Positions 24,424-35,700 of a stretch of DNA of 64,000 bases are shown one piece after another. The DNA comes from Dermatophagoides farinae. Lineage: Eukaryota > Arthropoda > Arachnida > Sarcoptiformes > Pyroglyphidae. The stretch lies in the NCBI RefSeq assembly GCF_024713945.1, contig NC_134677.1, positions 4,591,001 to 4,655,000 of the forward strand, given 5' to 3'. Positions within the stretch are counted from its first letter, which is position 1. Every line of letters starts with the position of its first letter. The notes beneath the pieces were generated by a model. It saw nothing but the letters and a program-made list of their open reading frames with translations, searched no databases and had not been told where the DNA came from. The translations under genes and the position numbers were made by a program.

Positions 24424-27400
24424 CAAGCGGCGTATTTTGAATATATTGTTATTTCATTCAATCATACAACTGTCCATTTATTTGGTACACAATCTGGCAT
24501 TTTGGATTTGATGATGAGTTTATATTTGTGTGTGTATGTCTGTGATTTTGTGTTTATGTGTGTGTGTGTGTGTGTTTCTCATCTCTCAACAATCAAAACA
24601 TCATCTCAAATTACTCTGTTTATTTTTGTCTTCATAACACGGCCACTTAGGCCATCTGATTGATTCTTGGGTCCTTATTTGATTTTTGTTTTTTTTTTGT
24701 GGCGCGACAGTTACAGTAGAAAAATCGTGGAAAATTTATTGCGGATATGCAACATTTTTAAAGAACATTTTTTTCAGAATTTATTTTTCACTTTCCCACA
24801 GCTGATTTTCTTCAAAAAACATGAATAAGATATTATTATTATTATATTGAATGACAGACAAAACAGACATTAATAAACCAGTAATAATTTTTATTAAGTT
24901 TCCGTTGAGAGATCAATTTTCTTGTTTATGAAAAAAAAAACAAAATGACATAATCAACAATAGGAAATCATTCATCACTTAAGAAGCTCAATGATGTTCA
25001 AATTTTCACTTGATTCTGGCGCCATTTAAGCTATTAATTTGTATTGTTCAACACTGAAAATAAAAAGTAAATGGTCATTTCTTCAATAGCGGTAAATCAA
25101 AATACGGCAGAATGATGATAGAAATCCTTTTTTTTCACAATATTGTTGCAACAATTCAGTGTGGGATTATCTTACAATTTTCTACAATGAAACTAGCATA
25201 TAAAAGTGTGAATAAAGATAACAGATTTATCATAAATGTATGCATTTTGATAATTTTGTTATTCACATATAATAATAACAGACACATTTAAATTCATTAA
25301 ACATTAAAAAATTACATAAATTAAATGTCTTTAGCTATTAGAAATTTCACTGTTTATAAGTAGTTTTTTTTTTCGGCTGCTTAACACATAACATTTCAAT
25401 CATAATCAAAAAAAGAAAAAAAATAGAAATGAAACAATGAACGAAATGGCTTTTAACAGCCATGTATTACATACACAAACATATAAATTTGATTTTTAGA
25501 ATGAAAATTCATGATACAAACAGACACATACTTGGTAAAGTCCATCAACATTATTATCATTATCATTTACTATCATTATCATCATCATCATCATCATAAT
25601 CGTCATAATAACAATCATCGACAAGATTTATGATTGAATTCAATTATGATGACGATAAAAAACAACGACAATGTTGAATTTAAAAAAAAAGAGAGAAGAA
25701 ATTATGTGTGTGTGTGTGTGTGTTTATCCATCCTCTCTGTGAACACGATTCAATGGCTTATGTAATTGAACATAAATTGTCACTGAACGAAAAAAAAGGA
25801 CAGCGACAGAGGATTATATATACCTGGACAGGATTGATAGATTACCATTATCATGAACTTGAACAGAAAATTTAAGCTTTGAGACTTATTCTTGCCAAAA
25901 AAAAAATTTACAAATTAAATTTAATTGACCAGTCGACAATTAACTAACTAAATAACCAACTAAATAAATTGGAAAAAAATTAACAGAAAAAATGTAAAAA
26001 TCGTAGATTCATGTCATTGCCATTTTATACCATGTAACTTTTCATGTTTCGTTTATTCATCGCTCTGTCTACTGGACAACAACAACAACAGACAACATCT
26101 ACAACTAAAATGACGACAACCAAATTAACATTAACAATGAGTTATTTCAAAATGTCAACAAGAACTTTTCTCTCACCTTTCTCCAAAAAATTCTTATAAT
26201 CATAAAACAAATGTCAAGAAAGATATCAATTATGAGAGTGAGAAATAATCAGGATGTAGGAATCTGGGAATGAATAAATAAATATAAATCTTGAAACAAA
26301 TGAACAACACAACAACAACAACAAAAAAAAGTTACAAGATTATCATTATTACTGATCGCATTTTTTGATATATGAACTCAGTTTTACATGGATATCTTTA
26401 TACAAGTGAATGAACTTCATTTTTCAATTGTTTTTTTTTTTTTTTTTTTTTGGTTGTCGAACGATATTATCTCTTTCATTTTTGTTTTTCATGTTCGCTT
26501 GTTGGCAACGATGATGATGAACATTTGTCCAACATTACCGACAAATGAATTGTACTTTTGTCTGTATAGTTGATAACGATCAGGAAGAAGAAGACTAGCT
26601 AGTAAGTCTAGACATTACATGTTCATATCATCATCATCATCATCATTCATCAGGTAAAAAATGGTCCCTAGGACCTTATGATCATGGATTCATCATACAT
26701 ACATCGTTCATTTTGATAAAAATTTTCAATGGACATATGTATGTTAATCTTGAAAGAAAGAGATAGCTTAAAACAAACGATACAAGTAATTCTTCCTTCC
26801 TAAACACTGTGTGTATTTCATTTTATTAGAGATAAGATTATACTGATATTTGACAAACAAAAATGACGATTTTTTTCAAATTTTCTATCTTATTTTTCTC
26901 CTGCATTCAAACCGTCTAAGAAAAGTAAAATAAACATTTAGTTGTTCCATTGAATAAGCTAATTTGATAGCTAATTTGACTACATAACTAGGGAGAATTA
27001 TCATAAAAATGTACAAACATAAGTATATGTGATCATCAATGCCAACAGCAACAAAAAAAAACAAGATTTATAACTGTCTTTGTGAATAAAAAAAAGCAAT
27101 CATATACCAGGATGATACAACAAAACAACAGCAGAAAGAAAAAAAATCCTGGGACAAAGGTCAAGCATCATTGTTGTCGTTGTTAATAGTCACATATAAA
27201 TTAAAATGTTACCTGTAATTAAAAATAACTAATACACGTACTTATATGACTATACGAAAATGGTAACAAAAATGACAACATTCATTCAAATGATAGTTAA
27301 AAGTTTGGCTACAATGTTTTTGTTGAGAATGTGACACACACACATTTTTTTTCTCCTATTCTTAATGTCTTTGTCGTAATTTTCATAATAAGAATCGTTT

Positions 27401-28713
27401 GTCATCATCTTGATCTGTACGATAATAATCCATTAAGAGAAAGCCATATAAAAATAAAAAACAACCAAAAAAAAAATACCAAAAAAAAAGACAAAGAAAA
27501 AAATCAATTGCCCAAAAAAAAACATGACCAACAGAGAAACAAAGTTCAAACTTATATCTTTGTCCTCGTTTGTTAATTTTGTCTTATCAGTTGGTAGTAA
27601 ATGTGTTGCAAATGTCTATGGCTCCCAGAATGAAATAGATAGTTAACTTGAACAACAACAACAATCAAACATAGATAGTGAGCAATATAAATGAATGTAA
27701 AAGATTTGAACGAACAGAGAAAAAAAAATTTGTTGTTGCTAAGTTTACGATTACATAATATATATGTCATCGTATGAATGACAATGACAATACGGGCATG
27801 TGAAAAAAAACATGTTAATATTTGGACATTTGTTTTGTTTTGTTTTGTTTTTATTATTTGTCATCATACATTTGGAATCATTATCATAAACATCGTTGTT
27901 ATTGTTGTTGTTGTTGTTGTTGTTTATGAGATACATAATCAACAAAATGGAACATACAAAGGAAGGATTTCTTTTTCTTTCCCCCCACAAAAAAAAATTT
28001 CTGATAACAACATTGCATTATTACTACACTAATTTTAGATTTCATTCAACAACAACCAATGAATCATATGATGAACAATGTCATGATCTGAATGAACAAT
28101 TCTTGAAATTATTAACAATAATAAGTATCATTTGTTGTTCATTTGGATGGTTGGTTGGTTGGTTGGGTTTTTTTTTGTTTTGTTTTGTTCATTTCCATTT
28201 ATCGGTATCTATTTTGTTTGTATGCATTTCATCTTCCAAATTCAGATTAAAAGTTGATAAGATTTCATAGCTCATAGCTTGTTACATTCATTCATTCATA
28301 TATTTAATCAGCCAAGTATGGCAAACTCACGTTTCATTACAAATATACTACCTGGAATATGTTTTCATGAGTGATATGTATGTTATGTTTATCCGGTTAG
28401 AGTTTGATTCATCATTTGTTCTGATATGAGTATTTTTTTTCTCCTATGATTATACATGCATTCTCTACATTTTGCTTACAATGTTTTTTTGTGTGTGTGT
28501 GTGTGTGCATTGAATATGTCAGCTAATTAATTTAGACGGGATGGACACAAACACACACACAAACAAAAAAGTGTATGAATTATATCATTGTCTATTGCTG
28601 TGGTGGATTCAATGGAGATGCTGGTTTTGAAAAGATCTGAAACAAAATAACAAACTATACAACAACAAAAAAAGAAAAAGGAAAAATTGTATGACCATAG
28701 ATAATCATCATTG

Positions 28714-28741
28714 TCATCATCATCATCATCATCATCATCAT
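28714..28741. repeat. (CAT)n microsatellite
   Basis: About nine uninterrupted CAT units. Confidence 0.95.
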
Positions 28742-29590
28742 AATCATAATAATCATTTCATTTTTTTTCTCTCTCTCTTTGTTTCGAATTTATCTAAACA
28801 ACATGCAGTTATTATCTGTCTACAGCAAATATGATGATGTTGATAACAATGAAATAAAAATCATTCAACTGATTCGTTTGGATACATCAATAAACAACAA
28901 GCAAATGAACAATTTTTTGAAAAAAAGAGATCCATGTCGTTGTTGTTGTTGAATAATGGATATAAACAAAAAAAGCACTCTATCTTTTGTCATTTTTGTT
29001 GTTGTTGTTGTTTGTTGCGTTGTTGTTGAATGCTGTACGATATCTTAATTAGACATTTATACAAAATGGATGCAAAAAAAGATGCAACTACTTGTTGTTG
29101 TTGTTGTTGGTGGTGGTGTTTGTCATCATTGTGGTGTTGAAGATAACTAACGATCTATGCATTTGAACAATGAATCCTTGTTCAATTTATCTTTTTTCCT
29201 AGAATGTAGTCAGCAATTTTTGTTTTCTTAATTCATCCATTCATCCACTCATTCATTCTAGACATTCACAATTATATAATCTTAACCAATTTTCAGTAAA
29301 TTATGTACATCTGGGATCATTAAAACAAAGTGAATAACAATAATGATAAGAGATCATATGATAAGTTTGGATTTTCTTTTGTAACTTTTTTTTTGTCGAA
29401 AAAAAATTTCATTTATTGGCACTTGATCCAAATATATGATGGTTTATCGAATCCTCTAGCCAAATATATTGAAGATAATTGCATCGAGTGGTTTTTATCA
29501 TAACCAAATGATAATTATTTTTTTTCGTCTTAATTTATCACATTGAGCACGACTATTTTGAGATAGACTGTCATAATTTATTTGTTATTA

Positions 29591-29612
29591 TTTTTTGTTA
29601 TTATTGTTGCAG
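29591..29612 (+). other. Predicted 3' splice site before the fucosidase exon
   Basis: A T-rich tract is followed by TTGCAG, with AG at 29611-29612 and GAG starting the downstream sequence. This matches an animal splice acceptor well. The fucosidase ATG lies only 14 bases further on, so the intron would sit in the 5' untranslated region. The acceptor is inferred; the matching donor was not identified. Confidence 0.6.
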
Positions 29613-29626
29613 GAGTTATTCACACA

Positions 29627-30991
29627 ATGTTTGGAAAAATTTCTCTCACAATTCTGTTGATTTATTATTGTTTATCAATTGTTTCAGCTAATCATTACAA
29701 AGCTGATTGGACATCAATCGATAAACGTCCATTACCTGAATGGTTCGATGAAGCAAAAATTGGTATCTTCATTCATTGGGGTGTATTTTCTGTACCATCA
29801 TTTGGTACTGAATGGTTTTGGCATTCATGGTCATCTCATTATAAATCGTATGATGAATTTATGAAAAAAAATTATCGACCAGATTTCACCTATGCTGATT
29901 TTGCTAAAGATTTTACAACCGAATTATTTGATCCAATAGAATGGGCGAGTATTTTCAATAAATCCGGTGCTCGTTACGTTGTATTAACCAGTAAACATCA
30001 TGAAGGCTATACACTTTGGCCATCCAATTATTCGTTCAATTGGAATGCCAAAGATGTTGGTCCAAACAAAGATTTGGTTGGTGAATTGGCTACAGCCATA
30101 AGAAATGTTAGCCTTCGTTTTGGTCTTTATCATTCACTTTTTGAATGGTATAATCCTTTGTATTTGCGTGATAAAAAGAATAATTTCCGTACAGACGATT
30201 TTGTAAAATCAAAAATTAGACCTGAAATGGAAGAATTAGTTAATGCCTATCATCCAGATGTACTATGGTCTGATGGTGAATGGGAAGCACCGGATACATA
30301 TTGGAAAAGTACGGATTTTCTTGCCTGGCTTTACAATGAAAGTCCCGTGAAAGATCGAGTGGTGGTCAATGATCGTTGGGGTAAAGGAACACTATGTAAA
30401 CATGGTGGTTATTTTACATGTCAGGATCGTTATAATCCTGGAGTGTTACAGACAAGAAAATGGGAAAATGCAATGACTTTGGACAAACAATCATGGGGAT
30501 TCAGACGTGAAGCGATATTGGAAGATTATTTAACAATTGAAGAGTTGATTTATACATTGGTCAAAACAATAAGTTGTGGCGGTAATATTCTAATCAATGT
30601 TGGACCGACTAAATATGGAAAATTGGTGCCTATTTTCGAAGAACGACTTGAACAACTGGGATCATGGCTCCAAATAAATGGCGAAGCAATCTATGAAACG
30701 AAGCCATGGCATAGACAAAATGATAGCATAGCATCTAATGTTTGGTATACACAACGTGGTGGTGATACTGTTTACGCTATTACACTTGGGTATCCAAAAA
30801 ACGGTACTATCATCCTTGGTGATGTTCATTATGATCAAATTGAATCGATTCAACTATTGGGCACTGATAAACGAGTACGAATTTCGCCAATAAAAGCAAC
30901 TCATAATGAAACAGTCATTGAATTTCCTGATCTGAATCCCAATGATAAACCTCGTTATGCATTTACATTCAAAATTCATTACAAACAATGA
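29627..30991 (+). CDS. Alpha-L-fucosidase, glycoside hydrolase family 29, secreted or lysosomal
   Basis: This enzyme hydrolyses terminal alpha-L-fucose from glycoproteins and glycolipids with retention of configuration. The 454-residue product is near the usual length for animal GH29 enzymes. Residues 1-21 look like a signal peptide: a hydrophobic run with likely cleavage after VSA. The catalytic barrel spans roughly 25-355, with IHWG at 49-52, KHHEGY at 123-128, and LWSDGEW at 213-219 containing the predicted nucleophile Asp216. Glu280 in RKWEN lies 64 residues later, the spacing of the human FUCA1 nucleophile and acid/base pair. A C-terminal beta-sandwich follows (about 360-454). Seven N-glycosylation sequons are present (Asn 111, 134, 160, 237, 365, 392, 427). 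I chose the ATG at 29627: it has A at -3, begins the signal peptide and follows a splice acceptor; the frame upstream is only intron sequence. All key residues are intact and no coding intron is needed. The role in digestion versus lysosomal turnover is not decidable here. Confidence 0.97.
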   Translation: MFGKISLTILLIYYCLSIVSANHYKADWTSIDKRPLPEWFDEAKIGIFIHWGVFSVPSFGTEWFWHSWSSHYKSYDEFMKKNYRPDFTYADFAKDFTTELFDPIEWASIFNKSGARYVVLTSKHHEGYTLWPSNYSFNWNAKDVGPNKDLVGELATAIRNVSLRFGLYHSLFEWYNPLYLRDKKNNFRTDDFVKSKIRPEMEELVNAYHPDVLWSDGEWEAPDTYWKSTDFLAWLYNESPVKDRVVVNDRWGKGTLCKHGGYFTCQDRYNPGVLQTRKWENAMTLDKQSWGFRREAILEDYLTIEELIYTLVKTISCGGNILINVGPTKYGKLVPIFEERLEQLGSWLQINGEAIYETKPWHRQNDSIASNVWYTQRGGDTVYAITLGYPKNGTIILGDVHYDQIESIQLLGTDKRVRISPIKATHNETVIEFPDLNPNDKPRYAFTFKIHYKQ

Positions 30992-31400
30992 ACATTACTG
31001 TATTTACAGAAACGAATTTTTGTATTTGAAATTTATTCCAATTATCATCCGTATGTTCCTAATGATGATAAAGTTTTCAATAATTGATTCAAAAACCTAA
31101 TATATTTGACGTATTGATAGATTGATTGATCTATTGAATCTTTCACATTTCAATTACAAGTTCAAGTCATAGTAATTTTTTCCATTTGTTCGCTGTAAAT
31201 CATCATTAGTTTTACAAATTTTTTTCATTTAACTAGAATACATTTGGTCATTTAGCTATCAGGTTAACCCATTTTCCATGTGATCAAGTTATTATCATTG
31301 AAAATGATAACGGTATAGGCCAAAAAACAAGGGAGAAAAATTATCTACAAAATAATTCTGTAATGAAATGAACATAGTTCTGTTACGAAATTGGCAACAA
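30992..31400 (+). other. Fucosidase 3' flank without AATAAA
   Basis: Presumed 3' untranslated region followed by noncoding DNA. I see no canonical AATAAA in the first 300 bases after the stop. A GATAAA at about 31067 is one possible variant signal. Confidence 0.4.
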
Positions 31401-31657
31401 CTTTTAGAATGGAAATGTGAAAAAAAAAATGAAAAGATCAGTCAGTCAATCTACACCACGACAACCCCAAAGTCATTTCAAGTACTTAAGTATGTGTGTG
31501 TGTATGTGTATGTATGGTAACCATTTTCTCTTGTCTGGAATCCTATGTGTATATTACTTGAATCTCCTGAATTTATTGTTATGATGATGATGATCATGAT
31601 CATGATCATTACTTGGTATTATCGAGCATAAAAGTAAAAGCTCTTGATTGCACTTAC

Positions 31658-31683
31658 CATCATCATCATATATGATGATGATG
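31658..31683. repeat. Perfect 26 bp CAT/ATG palindrome
   Basis: A (CAT)n run switches at its centre into (ATG)n, so the 26 bases read the same on both strands. There is no spacer. Confidence 0.95.
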
Positions 31684-32693
31684 ATGATCCAGAAAAGTGA
31701 TATGTCTGTATATGTAGAATATTATGGTTTAGAATGGTAATAATAATGAGCATTTATTAGCAGCAATCACCCGGAATATACGCGTGTATTTCTCATCTCT
31801 ATTTCATACGTATTGTGTCATCATTTTTATTATTGAATTAAAAAAGATTAGATTAAATTCATTTGAACATCTTTTTCATTTTCATTCACTTATTATTCTC
31901 CTGGTGATATTACTTATTATATCGTTTATTATTGACTCATTTCTTTCATAGAATCCATCCAAAATACAGTTATCATTCACACAAATAACTGCATTCAGGG
32001 CAAGTAATGTGCAATGTAAGACAATTAAATTAAATTTGTCTTCATTGGTGGTGATCTGGATATTGGTTGCCAGGATTATTATACCATTCAATGCATTAAA
32101 AATTCTCTTGTTGTTGTTGTTGTTGTCTCTGAAGCTATTTAATCTACACTTCATTATCATTATGAATTATATACATTCAGTCTCCATTTCACACCATATA
32201 ATAGCTGTAATAATGATAGTGATATTGTGATGCTATTATCACGATGGTTTTTTCTTAACTATAATAATCTTGATAACACACTAGATGATGATTAGTATTG
32301 CTCTTTTCATTTATATGAAATTCTTTCATTGATGATCCCGTTGAGATGATGACCACCAATGAGATATCAAGATAAATATGATGCAAATTAGCACTTAGTG
32401 TACAGAATATTTTTTTTCTAGCATAGCCGGCTATTTCTGTTTATTACTTGGTTAGTTGATGACCATTAATTCCCTGAAGTCACAAATTTTCATTTTCAAA
32501 CCAAAATTCATTGATGTGGATAACAGATTAAAACCACTAATTTATTTTTATCGTGTTTTTTTTTTGTTTGTCGATAGAATCTGGACTGTTTTTTCAGTTA
32601 TTATTATCTAATAATAATCGACTGATGATGGTGAAAATGGTGGTTCATTGAATCCTAATTGACCGAATCAACCAGCAATAGCAACATAAACTA

Positions 32694-32770
32694 CGACGTC
32701 ACATGACAAATCACATACACAAAGCGAGAATATAAGAGATTCTCTCGTTTTCAGAAATCCTCATATTCCT
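32694..32770 (+). promoter_or_regulatory. Candidate core promoter: CRE-like site, TATA, initiator
   Basis: TATAAG at 32731-32736 lies 32 bases before the A of TCATATT (32761-32767), a full match to the arthropod initiator pattern YYANWYY. A CRE-like CGACGTCA lies upstream at 32694-32701. The spacing is what a TATA promoter needs, but such short motifs also occur by chance in AT-rich DNA, and no coding exon was recognised just downstream; the first ATG opens only seven codons. Confidence 0.3.
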
Positions 32771-35700
32771 AAATTAAAGTCAGTCCGTCTGGCTCTGAAA
32801 AATTTATCAAACAAGCGATAAATAACAGTACTATGTACTATTATAATAACATGGACAAAGATTTGTTCAATTAGATAAGGAGGACCTTTTGGACATTAGA
32901 TCTATGGTATGATGATCGAACCAATATGGCTTCTTAACGTAAACACAACATAAGTCAACCAATATGGACCTACAACTAATCACAAACGGTCAAATTTGGC
33001 AATAATTTCGTTTTTCTTTTGGTCATAAAAACCTACAGCGATAATGACAAATATAAAAAAAAACATAGACACATTGATCTTGTGTTATCACATTTACTGT
33101 TTTTTTTTTGTTCGTTTGGTCATATTAATTAAGTGAACAATTTTCGTGTGTCTGGTGTTCATGTTAGTTGTTGTTTGTTGTCTCATGTCCTGAACCATCT
33201 ATTGTGATGATAGTAGAATTCAATATTTGACGTTGTTTTTTCGCGAATAAACACACACAAACACACACTACACATCAACATTTGGTTCATAGATTCTCTT
33301 ATCGGTCAATCATCAAAAACCATATAAGTCAATAAGTCATTTCGTATATATTTGTGTCTGTATTATATATTTCAAATACACAAACGCACACACACACCCA
33401 CAGTGAATGATTCATTGGTGATGGGATCATTTTGGCAATCTTAAATTGAAATTGACCAACATTGTTGGTGTATTGATCATTAATATTTTTCGATGATGTT
33501 CTAAGCTTTCACTCATGTTTTATGTGTAAATGTGTTCATATGTGTTTGTATTCTTGATCATTATCAATATAATGATTAACATTTGACTTACAAAAGCTAT
33601 TGATGATATTTTTCAAAATGTTTTCTTGTTTTGTTTACGAGGTTTTTGATTCTCATTTCTTTTAGACAGAATTTCATTTAGAATCATTAAGCAGTTTGTC
33701 GTATGACAATTTTTTTTTCTCGTCACTTTTTCTGGTTATAATAAATCTTGTTTTTTTTTCGTCATTCATCTATACGGTAGAAAAAATAATTTCAAAAAAA
33801 TTTTTCATTTAGGAATCTAAAAAAGTGTGAATGTGTCACATATATATACATATACTGTGCTCTTGTCTTATCACATCATTGGAATCATCGTACATTCACA
33901 TCTCGTATATCTAAAAAACACAAATTAATTAATTTCAATTTATTTCATTTACTATACTATAGTTTGTATATAAAGTTTTCTATTCATCAGGTACATGTTT
34001 TAGATTTGACAAAAATAAATAATTTTTTTTTTGCAAAATACAAATAAAACGTTGTGATGGATCATGTGTTCAATGTGATAGATGAGTGAAAAAAAATACA
34101 GAAAAAGCAGAAAAAACCTCTCGAGAATAGAGAATTAATTGAAACAAATTAATTTTCGGCACAAACACACAAAACACAACACACAGATATCGAAAAATAA
34201 AGAGTTTTTGATTTACTTTGTGAATAAAAAAAAATTTTTCTTTCTATTTGGCTATTTGGCTGTTTATTATAAATCGTTAATCCACGGTTTATGTGTGGAT
34301 TCCAATGATTGAAAATGAAAATTTTTCAAAAGTTAACATACAAATCAAGTAAAATATGAAATGTTTTCAATGCATATGTTTGTGAGAATGACATTTTAAA
34401 GTGATAAATTGAAATATGAATTTGTAATCATATATTGTTGTAGACAATGTATCTTGCTCTGTCTTTCTTTGCGTCAATAATTATGGTGATTACTTGAATG
34501 TTGTTGTTGTTGTTTATTTGAAATCAGAATTAAAATAATGAATGTTACACCTTACATGTTTGTTTGAATCATTCTTGATTCATTTCAATCCGGTCAGTTA
34601 AACTAATATTGGTCACTATGATCAAAACTGCAACAAGTTGTCTTTGGCGATCATTTATTGCCCAGCAAGTGGGCTAAAATGTCTAAAATAAAAATATTTG
34701 GACATTAGCCTCGTGTCATAGTGTAGTGTTGTTGTTAAATTTCATTTTACCTTCACCACACAATCAAGAAAAATAATCAGTAACACATATTGCAAATAAA
34801 TGAAAAAAAAATTCACATCATTTTTCTTCTTTTTTTTGCTGTTACGTTTATAAATTTGCTATCATTCACCATTATCAAACATTGTTGGAGATTCATTTGT
34901 TTTTACTAAACCAACAGAATATGTTATGTATATGCGTATATTTCTATATATCCTGAACATGATGAACGATAGGTAAATCTCATATGAATAAGAAATTGAA
35001 TGATGAAAAAAAGTAACTAAATCAAACATTAGCCAAAAGAAAGAGAGTGATAAATTAGATTGATGATTTTATATAACAGCTTACAATTCAGGCGATCAAA
35101 CTATGAGTTATTAATTATTATTGTGCTACCATTTCATTGATGTTTGATATTTATTGTATGATTTTCTCTTGATCAATTCAAGGATGCAAAAGAAAGAATT
35201 CGAGAAAAAAAATTTCAACTCATGACGAATGATGTTCAACGAATCATTTATGCAAAATTTATGTAAAATGCTTGAAAAGAAAACATTGAAAATTTTATTA
35301 ATTGAAACCAGAATAAATGTTTCCATTCAGAAATATAAAGTTTAATATTTATTGGTTAAAAAAAACCATCATAAAATTAAATGGTCAATGTATGTTTGTC
35401 CAATTAACAACAACAAATATATTCAAATAGAAACATCAACAATCACAACAACAAAGATGACGATAAAAAAAATCCTGTGGTTGATTTATTTTTATTGGGT
35501 TGTTTTTTTTATGACGAGTATCAGAATCGATTGGATATAAATGAAATAGAATGGGATTTGATGGCCAAAAATTTAATTTATTTCATCCTCTCTAATTAGG
35601 ATTATAGCTGCTGTAACAATTCTTAATATCATCATTTTCGTCCATTTCTTAAACATTAAATAGAAAAAAGTTGTTCATACTAATTACAATTGTAATAATC

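Larger units (their letters stand above)
22291..29590. other. AT-rich noncoding DNA upstream of the fucosidase
   Basis: No supported protein gene. A weak tRNA-Ser-like relic lies at about 22892-22940. Simple repeats include (GT)n at 23017-23032, (ATTC)n at 24187-24212, (GAT)n at 24401-24423, (GT)n at 24557-24576, (CAT)n at 25577-25597, (GT)n at 25705-25723, a 21-base poly-T at 26431-26451, (CAT)n at 26629-26647, (TTG)n at 27901-27923, (GT)n at 28491-28507 and (CAT)n at 28714-28741. A perfect 14 bp palindrome gcccaatattgggc is at 23657-23670. The last few kilobases probably contain an unidentified 5' untranslated exon of the fucosidase gene. Confidence 0.65.

Noticed and set aside
29582-29626. 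Upstream extension of the fucosidase by 15 codons
   Set aside because: The extension is a pyrimidine tract ending in a splice acceptor, and the signal peptide begins properly at the ATG at 29627.
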